A DNA stretch of 64,000 nt from positions 186,001-250,000 of the forward strand of contig NZ_JAVBHX010000003.1 in NCBI RefSeq assembly GCF_030732065.1, written 5' to 3'. Source of the DNA: Oceanimonas aquatica. Lineage in GTDB: Bacteria; Pseudomonadota; Gammaproteobacteria; Enterobacterales; Aeromonadaceae. Numbering within the stretch: the first letter of the stretch is position 1; every line of letters starts with the position of its first letter. The notes beneath the pieces are model-generated. The model did no database searches, had not been told where the DNA came from, and saw only the letters and a list, made by a program, of their open reading frames with translations. Shown here piece after piece: positions 43,811 through 52,952 of this stretch. The translations under genes were made by a program, and so were the position numbers.

Positions 43811-45331
43811 TCAGCTTTCTTCCGGTTTGGGCGGGCAGCGGCTGAGCAAGGTACCGCTGCCATCGGCTTCTTCCTGCTCCAGCAGGACGTCGAATCCCCA
43901 CAGCCGGTGCACGTGCTTGACCACCTCGTGACAGGAGTCCGATAGCGGAATACGGTTATGAGGCACATGACGCAGGGTCAGCGACCGGTCGCCCTTTACC
44001 TCCACGTTATAGACCTGAATGTTGGGCTCCAGGTTGGACAGGTTGTACTGGTTTGACAGGGTCTGCCGCAATTGGTGGTAGCCCAGATCGTCGTGAATGG
44101 CCGAAATTTCCAGGTAATTGCGGGTGTCGTCGTCGGCCACCGCAAACAGGTGGAAGTCCCGCATCACCTTGGGTGAGAGGAACTGGCTGACAAAGCTCTC
44201 GTCCTTGAAGTTCTCCATGGCAAAGTGCAGGGCCTTGACCCAGTCGGAGCCGGCAATATCCGGAAACCAGGCCTTGTCTTCCTCGGTGGGATCCTCGCAG
44301 ATGCGGCGAATGTCCTGAAACATGGCAAACCCCAGGGCATAGGGATTGATGCCCGAGTAGTACTTGCTGTTGTAGGGGGGCTGAAATACCACATTGGTGT
44401 GGCTGTGCAGTATCTCCATCATGAATTTGTCGGTGACCAAGCCCTCGTCGTACATGTGCTGGCAAATGGTGTAATGCCAGAAGGTGGCCCAGCCCTCGTT
44501 CATCACCTGGGTCTGCTTTTGCGGGTAAAAATACTGGCTTATCTTGCGCACGATACGCACCACTTCCCGCTGCCAGGGCTCCAGCAGGGGCGCGTGTTTT
44601 TCAATGAAATACAGCAGGTTTTCTTCCGGCTCTTTGGGGTAGCGCAGTTTCTGCTTTTGCTTTTCGTCTTCCATGCGCGGCAAGGTTCGCCACAGCTCGT
44701 TGACCTGAGTTTGCAGATAGGCCTCGCGCGCCTTCTGACGGCGTCGTTCTTCCGCCAGTGACAGTTTTTGCGGCCGCTTGTAGCGGTCGACCCCGTAGTT
44801 CATCAGGGCATGGCAGCTGTCGAGCAGGTTCTCCACTTCCGAAATGCCGTACTTTTCCTCGCACTCGTTAATGTAGTGCTTGGCAAACAGCAGGTAGTCG
44901 ATGATCGATTCGGCATCGGTCCAGGTTTTGAACAGGTAGTTGTTCTTGAAAAAGGAATTGTGGCCGTAGCAGGCATGGGCGATGACCAGCGCCTGCATGG
45001 GCATGGTGTTTTCCTCCATCAGATAGGCGATGCAGGGGTTGGAGTTAATCACAATCTCGTAGGCCAGGCCCATCTGGCCGCGCTTGTAATTCTGCTCGGT
45101 CTGAATAAATTTTTTGCCGTAAGACCAGTGATGGTAGCCAATGGGCATGCCGATGCTGGAATAGGCATCCATCATCTGTTCGCCGGTGATCACCTCTATC
45201 TGGTTGGGATAGGTGCTGAGCCCGTAGTGTTCGGCGATACGGGCAATTTCCTTGTGATAGGCCTCGAGCAGGTCAAAGGTCCAGTCCGGTCCGTCACTCA
45301 GCGGCCGGCATTTTTTCAGTGCTTGCGCCAT
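43811..45331 (-). CDS. ycgB: SpoVR family protein (YcgB)
   Basis: The 506-residue protein opens with PDWTFDLLEAYHKEIARIAE, then contains HACYGHNSFFKNNYLF and NEGWATFWHY, with His/Glu positions characteristic of SpoVR. The family is of unknown biochemical role but accompanies PrkA and YeaH in stress and spore biology. It begins eight bases after yeaH, so it is the last gene of the operon. Confidence 0.95.
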   Translation of the reverse strand: MAQALKKCRPLSDGPDWTFDLLEAYHKEIARIAEHYGLSTYPNQIEVITGEQMMDAYSSIGMPIGYHHWSYGKKFIQTEQNYKRGQMGLAYEIVINSNPCIAYLMEENTMPMQALVIAHACYGHNSFFKNNYLFKTWTDAESIIDYLLFAKHYINECEEKYGISEVENLLDSCHALMNYGVDRYKRPQKLSLAEERRRQKAREAYLQTQVNELWRTLPRMEDEKQKQKLRYPKEPEENLLYFIEKHAPLLEPWQREVVRIVRKISQYFYPQKQTQVMNEGWATFWHYTICQHMYDEGLVTDKFMMEILHSHTNVVFQPPYNSKYYSGINPYALGFAMFQDIRRICEDPTEEDKAWFPDIAGSDWVKALHFAMENFKDESFVSQFLSPKVMRDFHLFAVADDDTRNYLEISAIHDDLGYHQLRQTLSNQYNLSNLEPNIQVYNVEVKGDRSLTLRHVPHNRIPLSDSCHEVVKHVHRLWGFDVLLEQEEADGSGTLLSRCPPKPEES

Positions 45332-45339
45332 AGGTCACC

Positions 45340-46608
45340 TCACGCCGCCTGTTTTCTGAACAGCTCCCGGAATACGGGATAGATATCCTCCACCGAGCGG
45401 ATGTGCTCCATGGCAAAGGCCGGAAACTGCCGGGCAATGGGTTCATATTCGTGCCACAAACTCTGGTGAGCCCGGTTGGTGATCTCGATATAGGTGAAGT
45501 AACGCACCAGCGGCATGATGTCCTTTTGCAGCAGTTGCCGGCACAGGGGAGAATCGTCGGCCCAGTTGTCGCCATCGGACGCCTGGGCGGCATAGATATT
45601 CCACTGATCCGATGGGTAGCGCTCATTCATTACTTCCTTCATCAGCTGCAGTGCGCTGGAGACAATGGTGCCCCCGGTTTCCTGAGAGTAGAAAAACTCC
45701 TGTTCGTCCACTTCCTTGGCCTGAGTGTGGTGGCGGATAAACACCACGTCCACGTTCTTGTAGCTGCGGGTCAGAAACAGATAGAGCAGCAGGTAAAAGC
45801 GCTTGGCCATGTCCTTGGTGGCCTGATCCATCGAGCCGGACACGTCCATCAGGCAGAACATTACCGCCTGGGTAGAAGGCACCGGCCGTTTGACGAAGTT
45901 GTTGTAGCGTAAATCAAAGGTGTCGATAAAGGGCACCGCCGCAATGCGGCGTTTGAGCTCGCTGATTTCGTCCTCCAGCTCCTGAATGCGCGCGTAGTTT
46001 TCCGCCGGGCGCTTGCCCAGGTCTGCCAGCTCCTGTTCCAACTCGGCCACGGTACGCTTTTTACCCGCCTGCAGGGCGGTACGCCGGGCCAGAGACTGGC
46101 GCAATGAACGCACCACGTTGATGTTGGCCGGCACGCCGTCGGCAGTGTAGCCGGCCCGAAAGGTTTTCATTTCGCTGATCTTGTTGAGCTTGTTCTTCTC
46201 CAGATTGGGCAACTCCAGGCCGTCGAACAGCAAATCCAGGTATTCGTCCTTGGAGATCTGGAACACGAAATCGTCCTGACCTTCTCCCTGATTGCTGGCC
46301 TCGCCCTGGCCGCTGCCGCCACCGCCACCACCGGAGGGACGGTCAACCTTGTCACCCTTGACGAACTGGTCGTTACCCGGATGAACCTGATCCCGGTGGC
46401 CTCCCTTGCCGTGATGAAAGAAGGGCTCGGAGATGTCCCGGGTAGGAATGGAGACACTCTCGCCCTTGTCGATATCCTGAATGCTGCGTTTGAGCACCGC
46501 ATCCGACACCGCCTTTTTAAGCTGTTGTTTGTAGCGGCGGATGAAACGCTGCCGGTTGACAGCGCTCTTGTTACGGCCATTCAGTCGTCTGTCGATAAAA
46601 TGCGCCAT
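45340..46608 (-). CDS. yeaH: YeaH/YhbH family protein with VWA domain
   Basis: The 422-residue protein has an N-terminal basic region ([20 protein letters not shown]), a Gly-rich linker near residue 95 and a C-terminal von Willebrand A-type domain with the metal-binding DVSGSMDQ. It is the usual partner of PrkA and SpoVR. It starts 21 bases after prkA. Confidence 0.95.
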   Translation of the reverse strand: MAHFIDRRLNGRNKSAVNRQRFIRRYKQQLKKAVSDAVLKRSIQDIDKGESVSIPTRDISEPFFHHGKGGHRDQVHPGNDQFVKGDKVDRPSGGGGGGSGQGEASNQGEGQDDFVFQISKDEYLDLLFDGLELPNLEKNKLNKISEMKTFRAGYTADGVPANINVVRSLRQSLARRTALQAGKKRTVAELEQELADLGKRPAENYARIQELEDEISELKRRIAAVPFIDTFDLRYNNFVKRPVPSTQAVMFCLMDVSGSMDQATKDMAKRFYLLLYLFLTRSYKNVDVVFIRHHTQAKEVDEQEFFYSQETGGTIVSSALQLMKEVMNERYPSDQWNIYAAQASDGDNWADDSPLCRQLLQKDIMPLVRYFTYIEITNRAHQSLWHEYEPIARQFPAFAMEHIRSVEDIYPVFRELFRKQAA

Positions 46609-46629
46609 GGTTCCCCCAACTGATGCCTA

Positions 46630-48552
46630 TCAGCTTGACTTGCGTACCCGCAGGTACCACTCGGACAGCAAACGAACCTGCTTGCGGGTATAGCCTTTTT
46701 CCATCATGCGGTCCACGAAGTCGTCGTGCTTTTTCTGCTCGTCGGCACTGGTTTTCGCATTGAAGGAGATGACCGGCAGCAGCTCTTCGGTATTGGAGAA
46801 CATTTTCTTCTCGATAACGGTTCTGAGCTTCTCGTAGCTGGTCCAGTTGGGGTTCTTGCCGGCGTTGTTGGCCCGGGCCCGCAGCACGAAGTTGACGATT
46901 TCGTTGCGGAAGTCCTTGGGGTTGCTGATGCCGGCGGGCTTTTCGATTTTCTCCAGTTCGGCATTGAGCGCAGAGCGGTCAAACAGCTGGCCGGTGTCCG
47001 GATCCCGGTATTCCTGATCCTGAATCCAGAAGTCGGCGTAGGTGACATAACGGTCAAAGATGTTCTGGCCGTACTCGGAGTAGGACTCGAGGTAGGCAGT
47101 CTGAATTTCCTTGCCGATGAACTCCACGTATTTGGGGATCAGGTAACCCTTGATGAACTCCAGATAACGGTCATGTACTTCCTGAGCGTACTGTTCCCGT
47201 TCGATTTGCTGCTCAAGCACGTAGAACAGGTGCACCGGGTTGGCCGCCACTTCGGCGTGGTCGAAGTTGAACACCCGGGACAGGATCTTGAACGCGAAAC
47301 GGGTAGACAGGCCGGTCATGCCCTCATCGACCCCGGCGTAGTCCCGGTATTCCTGGTAGGACTTGGCCTTGGGATCCGTGTCTTTCAGGGTTTCGCCGTC
47401 GTACACCCGCATCTTGGAATAAATGCTGGAGTTTTCCGGATCCTTGATGCGGGAGAGCACGGTGAACTGCGCCAGGGTTTCCAGGGTGCCGGGGGCACAC
47501 TTGGCGGTGGACAGTTCACTGTTGGCCAGCAGCTTCTTGTAGATCTCCACTTCTTCGGTAATGCGCAGACAATAGGGCACCTTGACGATATAGACCCGGT
47601 CAAGGAAGGCCTCATTATTCTTGTTATGCTTGAAGTGCTGCCATTCCGACTCGTTGGAGTGAGCCAGAATAATGCCGTCAAAGGGCAGGGCGGACAGCCC
47701 CTCGGTACCGTTGTAGTTGCCTTCCTGGGTGGCGGTCAGCAGCGGGTGAAGTACCTTGATGGGAGCCTTGAACATTTCCACGAATTCCATCATGCCCTGA
47801 TTGGCCTTGCACAGGGCGCCGGAATAGGAGTAAGCGTCGGCATCGTCCTGGGCATAATGCTCCAGCTTGCGAATATCGACCTTGCCCACCAGGGAGGAAA
47901 TATCCTGGTTATTGTCATCACCGGGTTCGGTTTTGGCCACGGCGATCTGGTCGAGCACCGAGGGGTACACCTTTTCTACCCGAAAACGGGTGATATCGCC
48001 GCCGTATTCATGCAGGCGTTTTACCGCCCAGGGCGACATGATGGGCCGCAGGTACCGGCGCGGAATGCCGTATTCCTGTTCCAGAATGGGGCCGTCTTCG
48101 TTCGAGTCGAACAGGCAGAAGGGATGGTCGTTGACCGGCGAGCCCTTGATGCGATAGATAGGCACTTTTTGCATCAGCGCCTTCAGGCACTCGGCCAGGG
48201 ATGACTTACCACCCCCTACCGGGCCCAGCAGGTAGAGGATCTGTTTCTTTTCTTCCAGCCCCTGAGCGGCGTGCTTGAGGTAGGAAACAATCTGCTCGAT
48301 GCTGTCTTCCATGCCATAGAAGTCGGCAAAGGCAGGATAGCGGGCAATTACCCGGTTGGAGAACAGCCGGCTGTATCTGGGCACCTGGGCGGTGTCGATC
48401 ATTTCCGGCTCACCGATGGCCATCAGCAGCCGCTCGGAGGCGGATGCGTAACAGCCCTTGTCTTCGCGGCAAAGGTCGAGAAATTCCTGCAGGCTGTATT
48501 CCTCTTCCTTGGCTTTTTCATAGCGCGTTTGATAGTGCTCGAAAATACCCAT
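46630..48552 (-). CDS. yeaG: PrkA family serine protein kinase YeaG
   Basis: The 640-residue AAA+-like kinase has Walker A in LGPVGGGKSSLAE near residue 105 and is highly similar in blocks (ANPVHLFYVLEQQIEREQYA, YTRKQVRLLSEWYLRVRKSS) to E. coli YeaG, which is involved in nitrogen and stationary-phase stress. ATG 48552 is preferred to the one six bases upstream because ggggg then lies at normal distance. First gene of yeaG-yeaH-ycgB. Confidence 0.96.
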   Translation of the reverse strand: MGIFEHYQTRYEKAKEEEYSLQEFLDLCREDKGCYASASERLLMAIGEPEMIDTAQVPRYSRLFSNRVIARYPAFADFYGMEDSIEQIVSYLKHAAQGLEEKKQILYLLGPVGGGKSSLAECLKALMQKVPIYRIKGSPVNDHPFCLFDSNEDGPILEQEYGIPRRYLRPIMSPWAVKRLHEYGGDITRFRVEKVYPSVLDQIAVAKTEPGDDNNQDISSLVGKVDIRKLEHYAQDDADAYSYSGALCKANQGMMEFVEMFKAPIKVLHPLLTATQEGNYNGTEGLSALPFDGIILAHSNESEWQHFKHNKNNEAFLDRVYIVKVPYCLRITEEVEIYKKLLANSELSTAKCAPGTLETLAQFTVLSRIKDPENSSIYSKMRVYDGETLKDTDPKAKSYQEYRDYAGVDEGMTGLSTRFAFKILSRVFNFDHAEVAANPVHLFYVLEQQIEREQYAQEVHDRYLEFIKGYLIPKYVEFIGKEIQTAYLESYSEYGQNIFDRYVTYADFWIQDQEYRDPDTGQLFDRSALNAELEKIEKPAGISNPKDFRNEIVNFVLRARANNAGKNPNWTSYEKLRTVIEKKMFSNTEELLPVISFNAKTSADEQKKHDDFVDRMMEKGYTRKQVRLLSEWYLRVRKSS

Positions 48553-48817
48553 GGTCATTCCCCCTGATTACTAACGGCTCTTAATAAAAGACAGAGCCGT
48601 GCGCACACACATTTCACATCCTGTAGTGATAAGGTTAGTCACGGTTCTGCTATTGCGCTCGTGTAACACACGGAAAAAACTGACATTTATATAAAACGTG
48701 AAGGGGATTTCCCTGAGACCGGCAAGCGAAAAAGCCGGATTCTGCGATGCCGGCAGCACCAGCAGCAGGGGCTGGCGCCGTTCAAGACCGCTGGCAATGA
48801 AAAATACTGACCATAAC

Positions 48818-48881
48818 GTCAACGTAAATAATGGAAGTGCGGCGCTAAATCCGGGAGTGTTTTATGGCTTTTTACGTTGAC
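48818..48881. promoter_or_regulatory. Inverted 11-base motif, candidate operator pair
   Basis: GTCAACGTAAA at 48818-48828 is the exact reverse complement of TTTACGTTGAC at 48871-48881. A third, one-mismatch copy, TTTACGTTAAC, lies near 49051. Sites of the ACGT-N2-ACGT kind are used by some MerR-family acyl-CoA regulators, but the regulator here is unknown. Confidence 0.5.
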
Positions 48882-48983
48882 TTCACATTTTGCTCCGGTT
48901 ACATTGAATCAGCATCACGGTCTAGCCACTTGCTACATGTTAATGAAAGCAACTTGTTAGGTGAGATGCGTAGCTCTGTTTAA
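48864..48983 (+). CDS. Possible 39-residue small protein
   Basis: ATG 48864, with gggag six to seven bases upstream, opens a frame MAFYVDFTFCSGYIESASRS then SHLLHVNESNLLGEMRSSV. A terminator follows 19 bases after the stop, which supports a short transcription unit in this otherwise empty 660-base interval. No family is recognised; it could also be a small RNA rather than a protein. Confidence 0.35.
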   Translation: MAFYVDFTFCSGYIESASRSSHLLHVNESNLLGEMRSSV

Positions 48984-49002
48984 GCACGTTTCCGTTTGTT
49001 TG

Positions 49003-49030
49003 ACCCTCGCCAGTCGAGGGTTTTCTTTTA
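49003..49030 (+). terminator. Terminator in the prkA-azoR interval
   Basis: CCCTCG and CGAGGG round CCAGT, then TTTTCTTTT. It ends an unannotated plus-strand transcript, presumably the small gene at 48864. The rest of 49031-49223 holds the azoR upstream region and no gene. Confidence 0.7.
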
Positions 49031-49181
49031 TCTGCCCCTTGTCATTCCCTTTACGTTAACGTCATGCGTTCGCTTGTGGTTTATTCGAATATTTTGAACG
49101 TGTCGGCCACGATTTTCCGGTTTTTCTCGGCTGTTGCCTGTCTTATGCTGATTCCAATTCGATAAACATCGGCACTTTTAA

Positions 49182-49814
<633 letters not shown>

Positions 49815-49833
49815 CCGCCAATGGCAACAGGTG

Positions 49834-49861
49834 AAAAGGGCTGCAAATGCAGCCCTTTTTG
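49834..49861. terminator. Terminator between azoR and the aminotransferase
   Basis: AAAAGGGCTGC and GCAGCCCTTTTT with an AAAT loop; usable in both directions between convergent genes. Confidence 0.85.
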
Positions 49862-49862
49862 T

Positions 49863-51167
49863 TTAGCCGAACTGCTTTCGAATACAGCGCTCCAGGATCC
49901 CGATGGTCTGATCAACATGTTCCTTCTCGATAACAAGGGGCGGTGACATGGCGATGGCGTTACCCAGAGAGCGCAGCATCAGCCCTTGCTCCCAGGCCAA
50001 ACTCTGGATATCGGCACCGGCGGGGGTGTCGAACTCCACGGCAGCAATCAGGGAGTAGTTGCGAATATCGATGACGCCGGGCAGGCCTTTCAGGCTGTGC
50101 AGCCCTTGTTCAAAGTAGCGGCTGATCTCGCCGTCGGCGGCCCCGCGATGATACAGGCCGTCCTGCTCGTACACATCCAGGGTCGCCATGGCGGCGGCGC
50201 AGGCCAGGGGGTGGGCGGAATAGGTATAACCGTGGAAGAACTCCACACCGCTGGCGCTGGCTTCCATCACGGCATCATGAATGTGGTCGCCGGCCAGTAC
50301 GGCGCCCATGGGGGCGGCGCCGTTGGTCAGGCCCTTGGCGGTGGTCATGATGTCGGGCTGAACCTCAAAGGTCTGGCTGGCAAAGACATTGCCGGTTCGG
50401 CCAAAGCCGCAGATCACTTCATCAAAAATAAGCACAATGCCGTGCTCATCGCAGATTTCCCGAATGCGCTGCAAATAGCCCAGCGGCGGCGGCAGCACGC
50501 CACCGGCCCCGGTGATGGGCTCGATGATGACGGCGGCGATGCGGCTGGCATCGTGCAGTTTAATCAGCCCTTCCAGCTCGTTGGCCATTTCCACACCGCC
50601 GTGAAGGGGCAGGCCGCGAGAGAAGGCGTTGCGTTCCAGATCCTGGGTATGAGAGAGATGATCGGTGGGCAGCCACTGACCAAAGGCCTTGTAGTTGCTG
50701 GTGATACCGCCGACCGAAATGCCCCCGAAGTTCACTCCGTGGTAGCCGCGCTCGCGACCGATAAACAGCTGGCGCCCGGCCTCACCCCGGGCATGGTGGT
50801 AGGCCAGGGCCATTTTCAATGCGGTTTCCACCGATTCGGAGCCGGAATTGGTATAGAACACCCGGTTCAGGTTGCCCGGCGCCAGTTCGGCCAGGCGCTC
50901 CGACAGCTCAAAGGCCAGCTGGTGGCCAAAGCCAAAGCAGGGAGCATAGTCCAGCTCCCGGGCCTGGCGGGCGATGGCGTCGGCAATGTGCGGATGGCCG
51001 TGACCGGCATTGCAGCACCACAGACCGGCGGTCATGTCCAGCACCCGGCGGTTGTCGTCGGTGATCCAGTGCATGCCTTTGGCGCCGGTGAGCATACGCG
51101 GACTGGCCTTGAAGCCCTTGTTGGGGGTGAACGGCATCCAGTGGGTGTTTAACGCAGTATTGTTCAT
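49863..51167 (-). CDS. Beta-alanine--pyruvate (omega-amino acid) aminotransferase
   Basis: The 434-residue class III PLP aminotransferase shows TNSGSESVETALKMAL near residue 106, Asp249 in LIFDEVICGFGRTG and the PLP lysine Lys278 in TTAKGLTNG. The N-terminus HWMPFTPNKGFKASPRML is characteristic of beta-alanine:pyruvate transaminases. Likely roles are beta-alanine, taurine or polyamine catabolism. It stands alone, without a malonate-semialdehyde dehydrogenase beside it. Confidence 0.88.
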   Translation of the reverse strand: MNNTALNTHWMPFTPNKGFKASPRMLTGAKGMHWITDDNRRVLDMTAGLWCCNAGHGHPHIADAIARQARELDYAPCFGFGHQLAFELSERLAELAPGNLNRVFYTNSGSESVETALKMALAYHHARGEAGRQLFIGRERGYHGVNFGGISVGGITSNYKAFGQWLPTDHLSHTQDLERNAFSRGLPLHGGVEMANELEGLIKLHDASRIAAVIIEPITGAGGVLPPPLGYLQRIREICDEHGIVLIFDEVICGFGRTGNVFASQTFEVQPDIMTTAKGLTNGAAPMGAVLAGDHIHDAVMEASASGVEFFHGYTYSAHPLACAAAMATLDVYEQDGLYHRGAADGEISRYFEQGLHSLKGLPGVIDIRNYSLIAAVEFDTPAGADIQSLAWEQGLMLRSLGNAIAMSPPLVIEKEHVDQTIGILERCIRKQFG

Positions 51168-51417
51168 GCTGGCACTCTCTCAGACTCGGGTTATATGCGC
51201 TGTTGGGCGCTGTGATTAAGGCCAGTGTGAACAAAAGGTAATGAAGGGAAAATCACATCGTTTCAATGTTCAGTTTGGCCGGCTTCAACATGAGAGGCAT
51301 ATTCGGTGTCTCCCTGAAACTGAAACCTTGTGCATGCCCTGGCGTTAACAGGGGGTGACACAAACCGTCGTTCAGGACCGGCACAGTGATAATCGGGTTG
51401 GATGAGGGGAGTAGACC

Positions 51418-51495
51418 ATGTGGCTTGATCCGCACCAGGTGTTTTACGCTCTCTCTTTACTGGCAAAGAGCGTCATTTTTCATACCGGTGGTTGA
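51418..51495 (+). CDS. Possible 25-residue membrane peptide
   Basis: ATG 51418 has aggggag at good distance and encodes MWLDPHQVFYALSLLAKSVI then FHTGG, one possible membrane helix. The rest of 51168-51535 holds no other gene. It may be a genuine small protein or the start of a lost gene; the inverted repeat ACGCTCT/AGAGCGT lies within it. Confidence 0.3.
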   Translation: MWLDPHQVFYALSLLAKSVIFHTGG

Positions 51496-51535
51496 TTTAT
51501 GCCAACATACATAAATATCAAAGCACTTCAGACAG

Positions 51536-51567
51536 CAAAAAGCCCGCTCAAGGAGCGGGCTTTTTTA
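51536..51567 (-). terminator. Terminator of the tRNA-Val operon
   Basis: On the minus strand GCCCGCT and AGCGGGC with a CCTTG loop, then TTTTTGC, directly after the last tRNA. Confidence 0.88.
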
Positions 51568-51570
51568 AAC

Positions 51571-51647
51571 TGGTGCGTTCTAGTGGATTCGAACCACCGA
51601 CCCCCACCATGTCAAGGTGGTGCTCTAACCAACTGAGCTAAGAACGC
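51571..51647 (-). tRNA. tRNA-Val (GAC), third in operon
   Basis: A 77-base cloverleaf with encoded CCA: acceptor GCGTTCT/AGAACGC, anticodon loop TTGACAT giving anticodon GAC, and T arm GGTTCGAATCC. It reads valine GUC/GUU codons. Confidence 0.97.
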
Positions 51648-51661
51648 GTTGTATATTAATT

Positions 51662-51738
51662 TGGTGCGTCCTAGTGGATTCGAACCACCGACCCCTACCA
51701 TGTCAAGGTAGTGCTCTAACCAACTGAGCTAAGGACGC
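51662..51738 (-). tRNA. tRNA-Val (GAC), second in operon
   Basis: A 77-base cloverleaf with CCA; differs from its neighbours by compensated changes in the acceptor stem (GCGTCCT/AGGACGC) and anticodon stem (CTACC/GGTAG), so the structure is kept. Confidence 0.97.
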
Positions 51739-51752
51739 AAATAGTGCTGATT

Positions 51753-51829
51753 TGGTGCGTTCTAGTGGATTCGAACCACCGACCCCCACCATGTCAAGGT
51801 GGTGCTCTAACCAACTGAGCTAAGAACGC
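51753..51829 (-). tRNA. tRNA-Val (GAC), first in operon
   Basis: Identical to the copy at 51571-51647, with encoded CCA. It is the promoter-proximal gene of the three-tRNA transcript. Confidence 0.97.
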
Positions 51830-51851
51830 ATCGTGCCGTCAGGCGCTGCGT

Positions 51852-51880
51852 ATACTAGCCAAGGCCATCAGCCTCGGCAA
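51852..51880 (-). promoter_or_regulatory. tRNA-Val operon promoter
   Basis: TTGCCG and TAGTAT with a 17-base spacer, 22 bases before the first tRNA; a GC-rich discriminator follows, as in stable-RNA promoters. Confidence 0.65.
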
Positions 51881-51920
51881 GCCTTTTTTCTTTGATACCA
51901 ACCGGATGGAGAACAATTGC

Positions 51921-52952
51921 TCAGCCCGGTGAAAGATTGCACCGGTGTAAAAAGTCCTGCCAGGCCCTGGCGTGTTCCAGAGTCAGCTGCCGGTAGCGGG
52001 TGTAAATGAGGCTGTCGAGGCCGGAAGCATACCAGTGCCGGTACTCGTCCATGGCGTCATGGCCCGTGGATGGTGGGGTCAGGCTTTGTTGCAGCAAGGG
52101 TGCCAGCCGCACAAAGTGCCGGTCGAGCCGGCTTAACCGGGCCTGAATATCCTTGATGTAGTAATGCTCCATGGCGTTGCGCAGCCGCTCGGCATCGGCC
52201 TTGCCTGCCGGGCCACAGTTGAATTGTTCCAGACGGCCAAGAAAGGTGATGCTCTGGGCTAGATAATGGCTGGCACTGTGCAGTGAGTAATACAATTCAC
52301 CCAGGTAGTCATTGTTATAGAGTCCGCCCAGCCGTTCGTTAAAGCCGGCGCTGTCGATCACCGTCAGTTGCGGTGTGCCGGCGGCCTGATGGCGCAGACG
52401 GGCAAACAGGGAAAACGCGTTGAAGGTGGCCTGAAAGCCACGGTGATCATCGGGCACCGGACGCTGGCGAGGCGTGAGGGCGGCACGGATGTCTGGCTCG
52501 GCCACCATCATGTTCCAGTGATAGCCGGGCAGCAGCGGGGCCTTTTGTTGTTCCAGCCCGGTCAGCCAGGCTTGCAGTGCATTATCGTCCTGCTGAGCCC
52601 GACAGTCCTGCAACCCTTGCTGAAAGCGCAGATGATAAAGCAGCACGGCCCCGGCACTCTGGCTTTTGCCGATGGGGCTGTTGTGCTCGCCCACCAGGGC
52701 CAGTAGCCGGCATTCGCCGAGTTTAAGGGTATCTAGCAGGCCAGCGCTGATACGCGGTTGTTGCAGTTGCAGCCGGCGCTGGGCCGGCAGCGGAGGCAGG
52801 GGGGCCGGCTGGCCGAGGGCAGGGGGATCGGTGCCGAGCACATTGGCCACCCGGGCCAGGTAGGTGTCAAAGGCCGATTTCAGTGCCTGCCGGTCGTTAC
52901 AACCCGTCAACCAGAGGCAAGCCAGCGTTATCGCGATGATGGACCCTTTCAT
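51921..52952 (-). CDS. DUF3080 family lipoprotein
   Basis: The 343-residue protein has a lipoprotein signal MKGSIIAITLACLWLTGCND (Cys18) and the DUF3080 body (AGLLDTLKLGECRLLALVGE, ENDSPI-like NSPIGKSQSAG). Function is unknown; it is probably an outer-membrane or periplasmic lipoprotein. Its first 56 bases overlap the end of the MATE gene, which is unusual but required by the signal peptide. Confidence 0.87.
   Translation of the reverse strand: MKGSIIAITLACLWLTGCNDRQALKSAFDTYLARVANVLGTDPPALGQPAPLPPLPAQRRLQLQQPRISAGLLDTLKLGECRLLALVGEHNSPIGKSQSAGAVLLYHLRFQQGLQDCRAQQDDNALQAWLTGLEQQKAPLLPGYHWNMMVAEPDIRAALTPRQRPVPDDHRGFQATFNAFSLFARLRHQAAGTPQLTVIDSAGFNERLGGLYNNDYLGELYYSLHSASHYLAQSITFLGRLEQFNCGPAGKADAERLRNAMEHYYIKDIQARLSRLDRHFVRLAPLLQQSLTPPSTGHDAMDEYRHWYASGLDSLIYTRYRQLTLEHARAWQDFLHRCNLSPG

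Noticed and set aside
48571-48822. Minus-strand frame upstream of prkA
   Set aside because: It lies in the prkA promoter region with no ribosome binding site or recognisable product.
51571-51829. Regular near-identical blocks that could suggest a CRISPR array
   Set aside because: They fold as three tRNA-Val genes with encoded CCA; spacing and length are those of tRNAs, and no cas genes are near.
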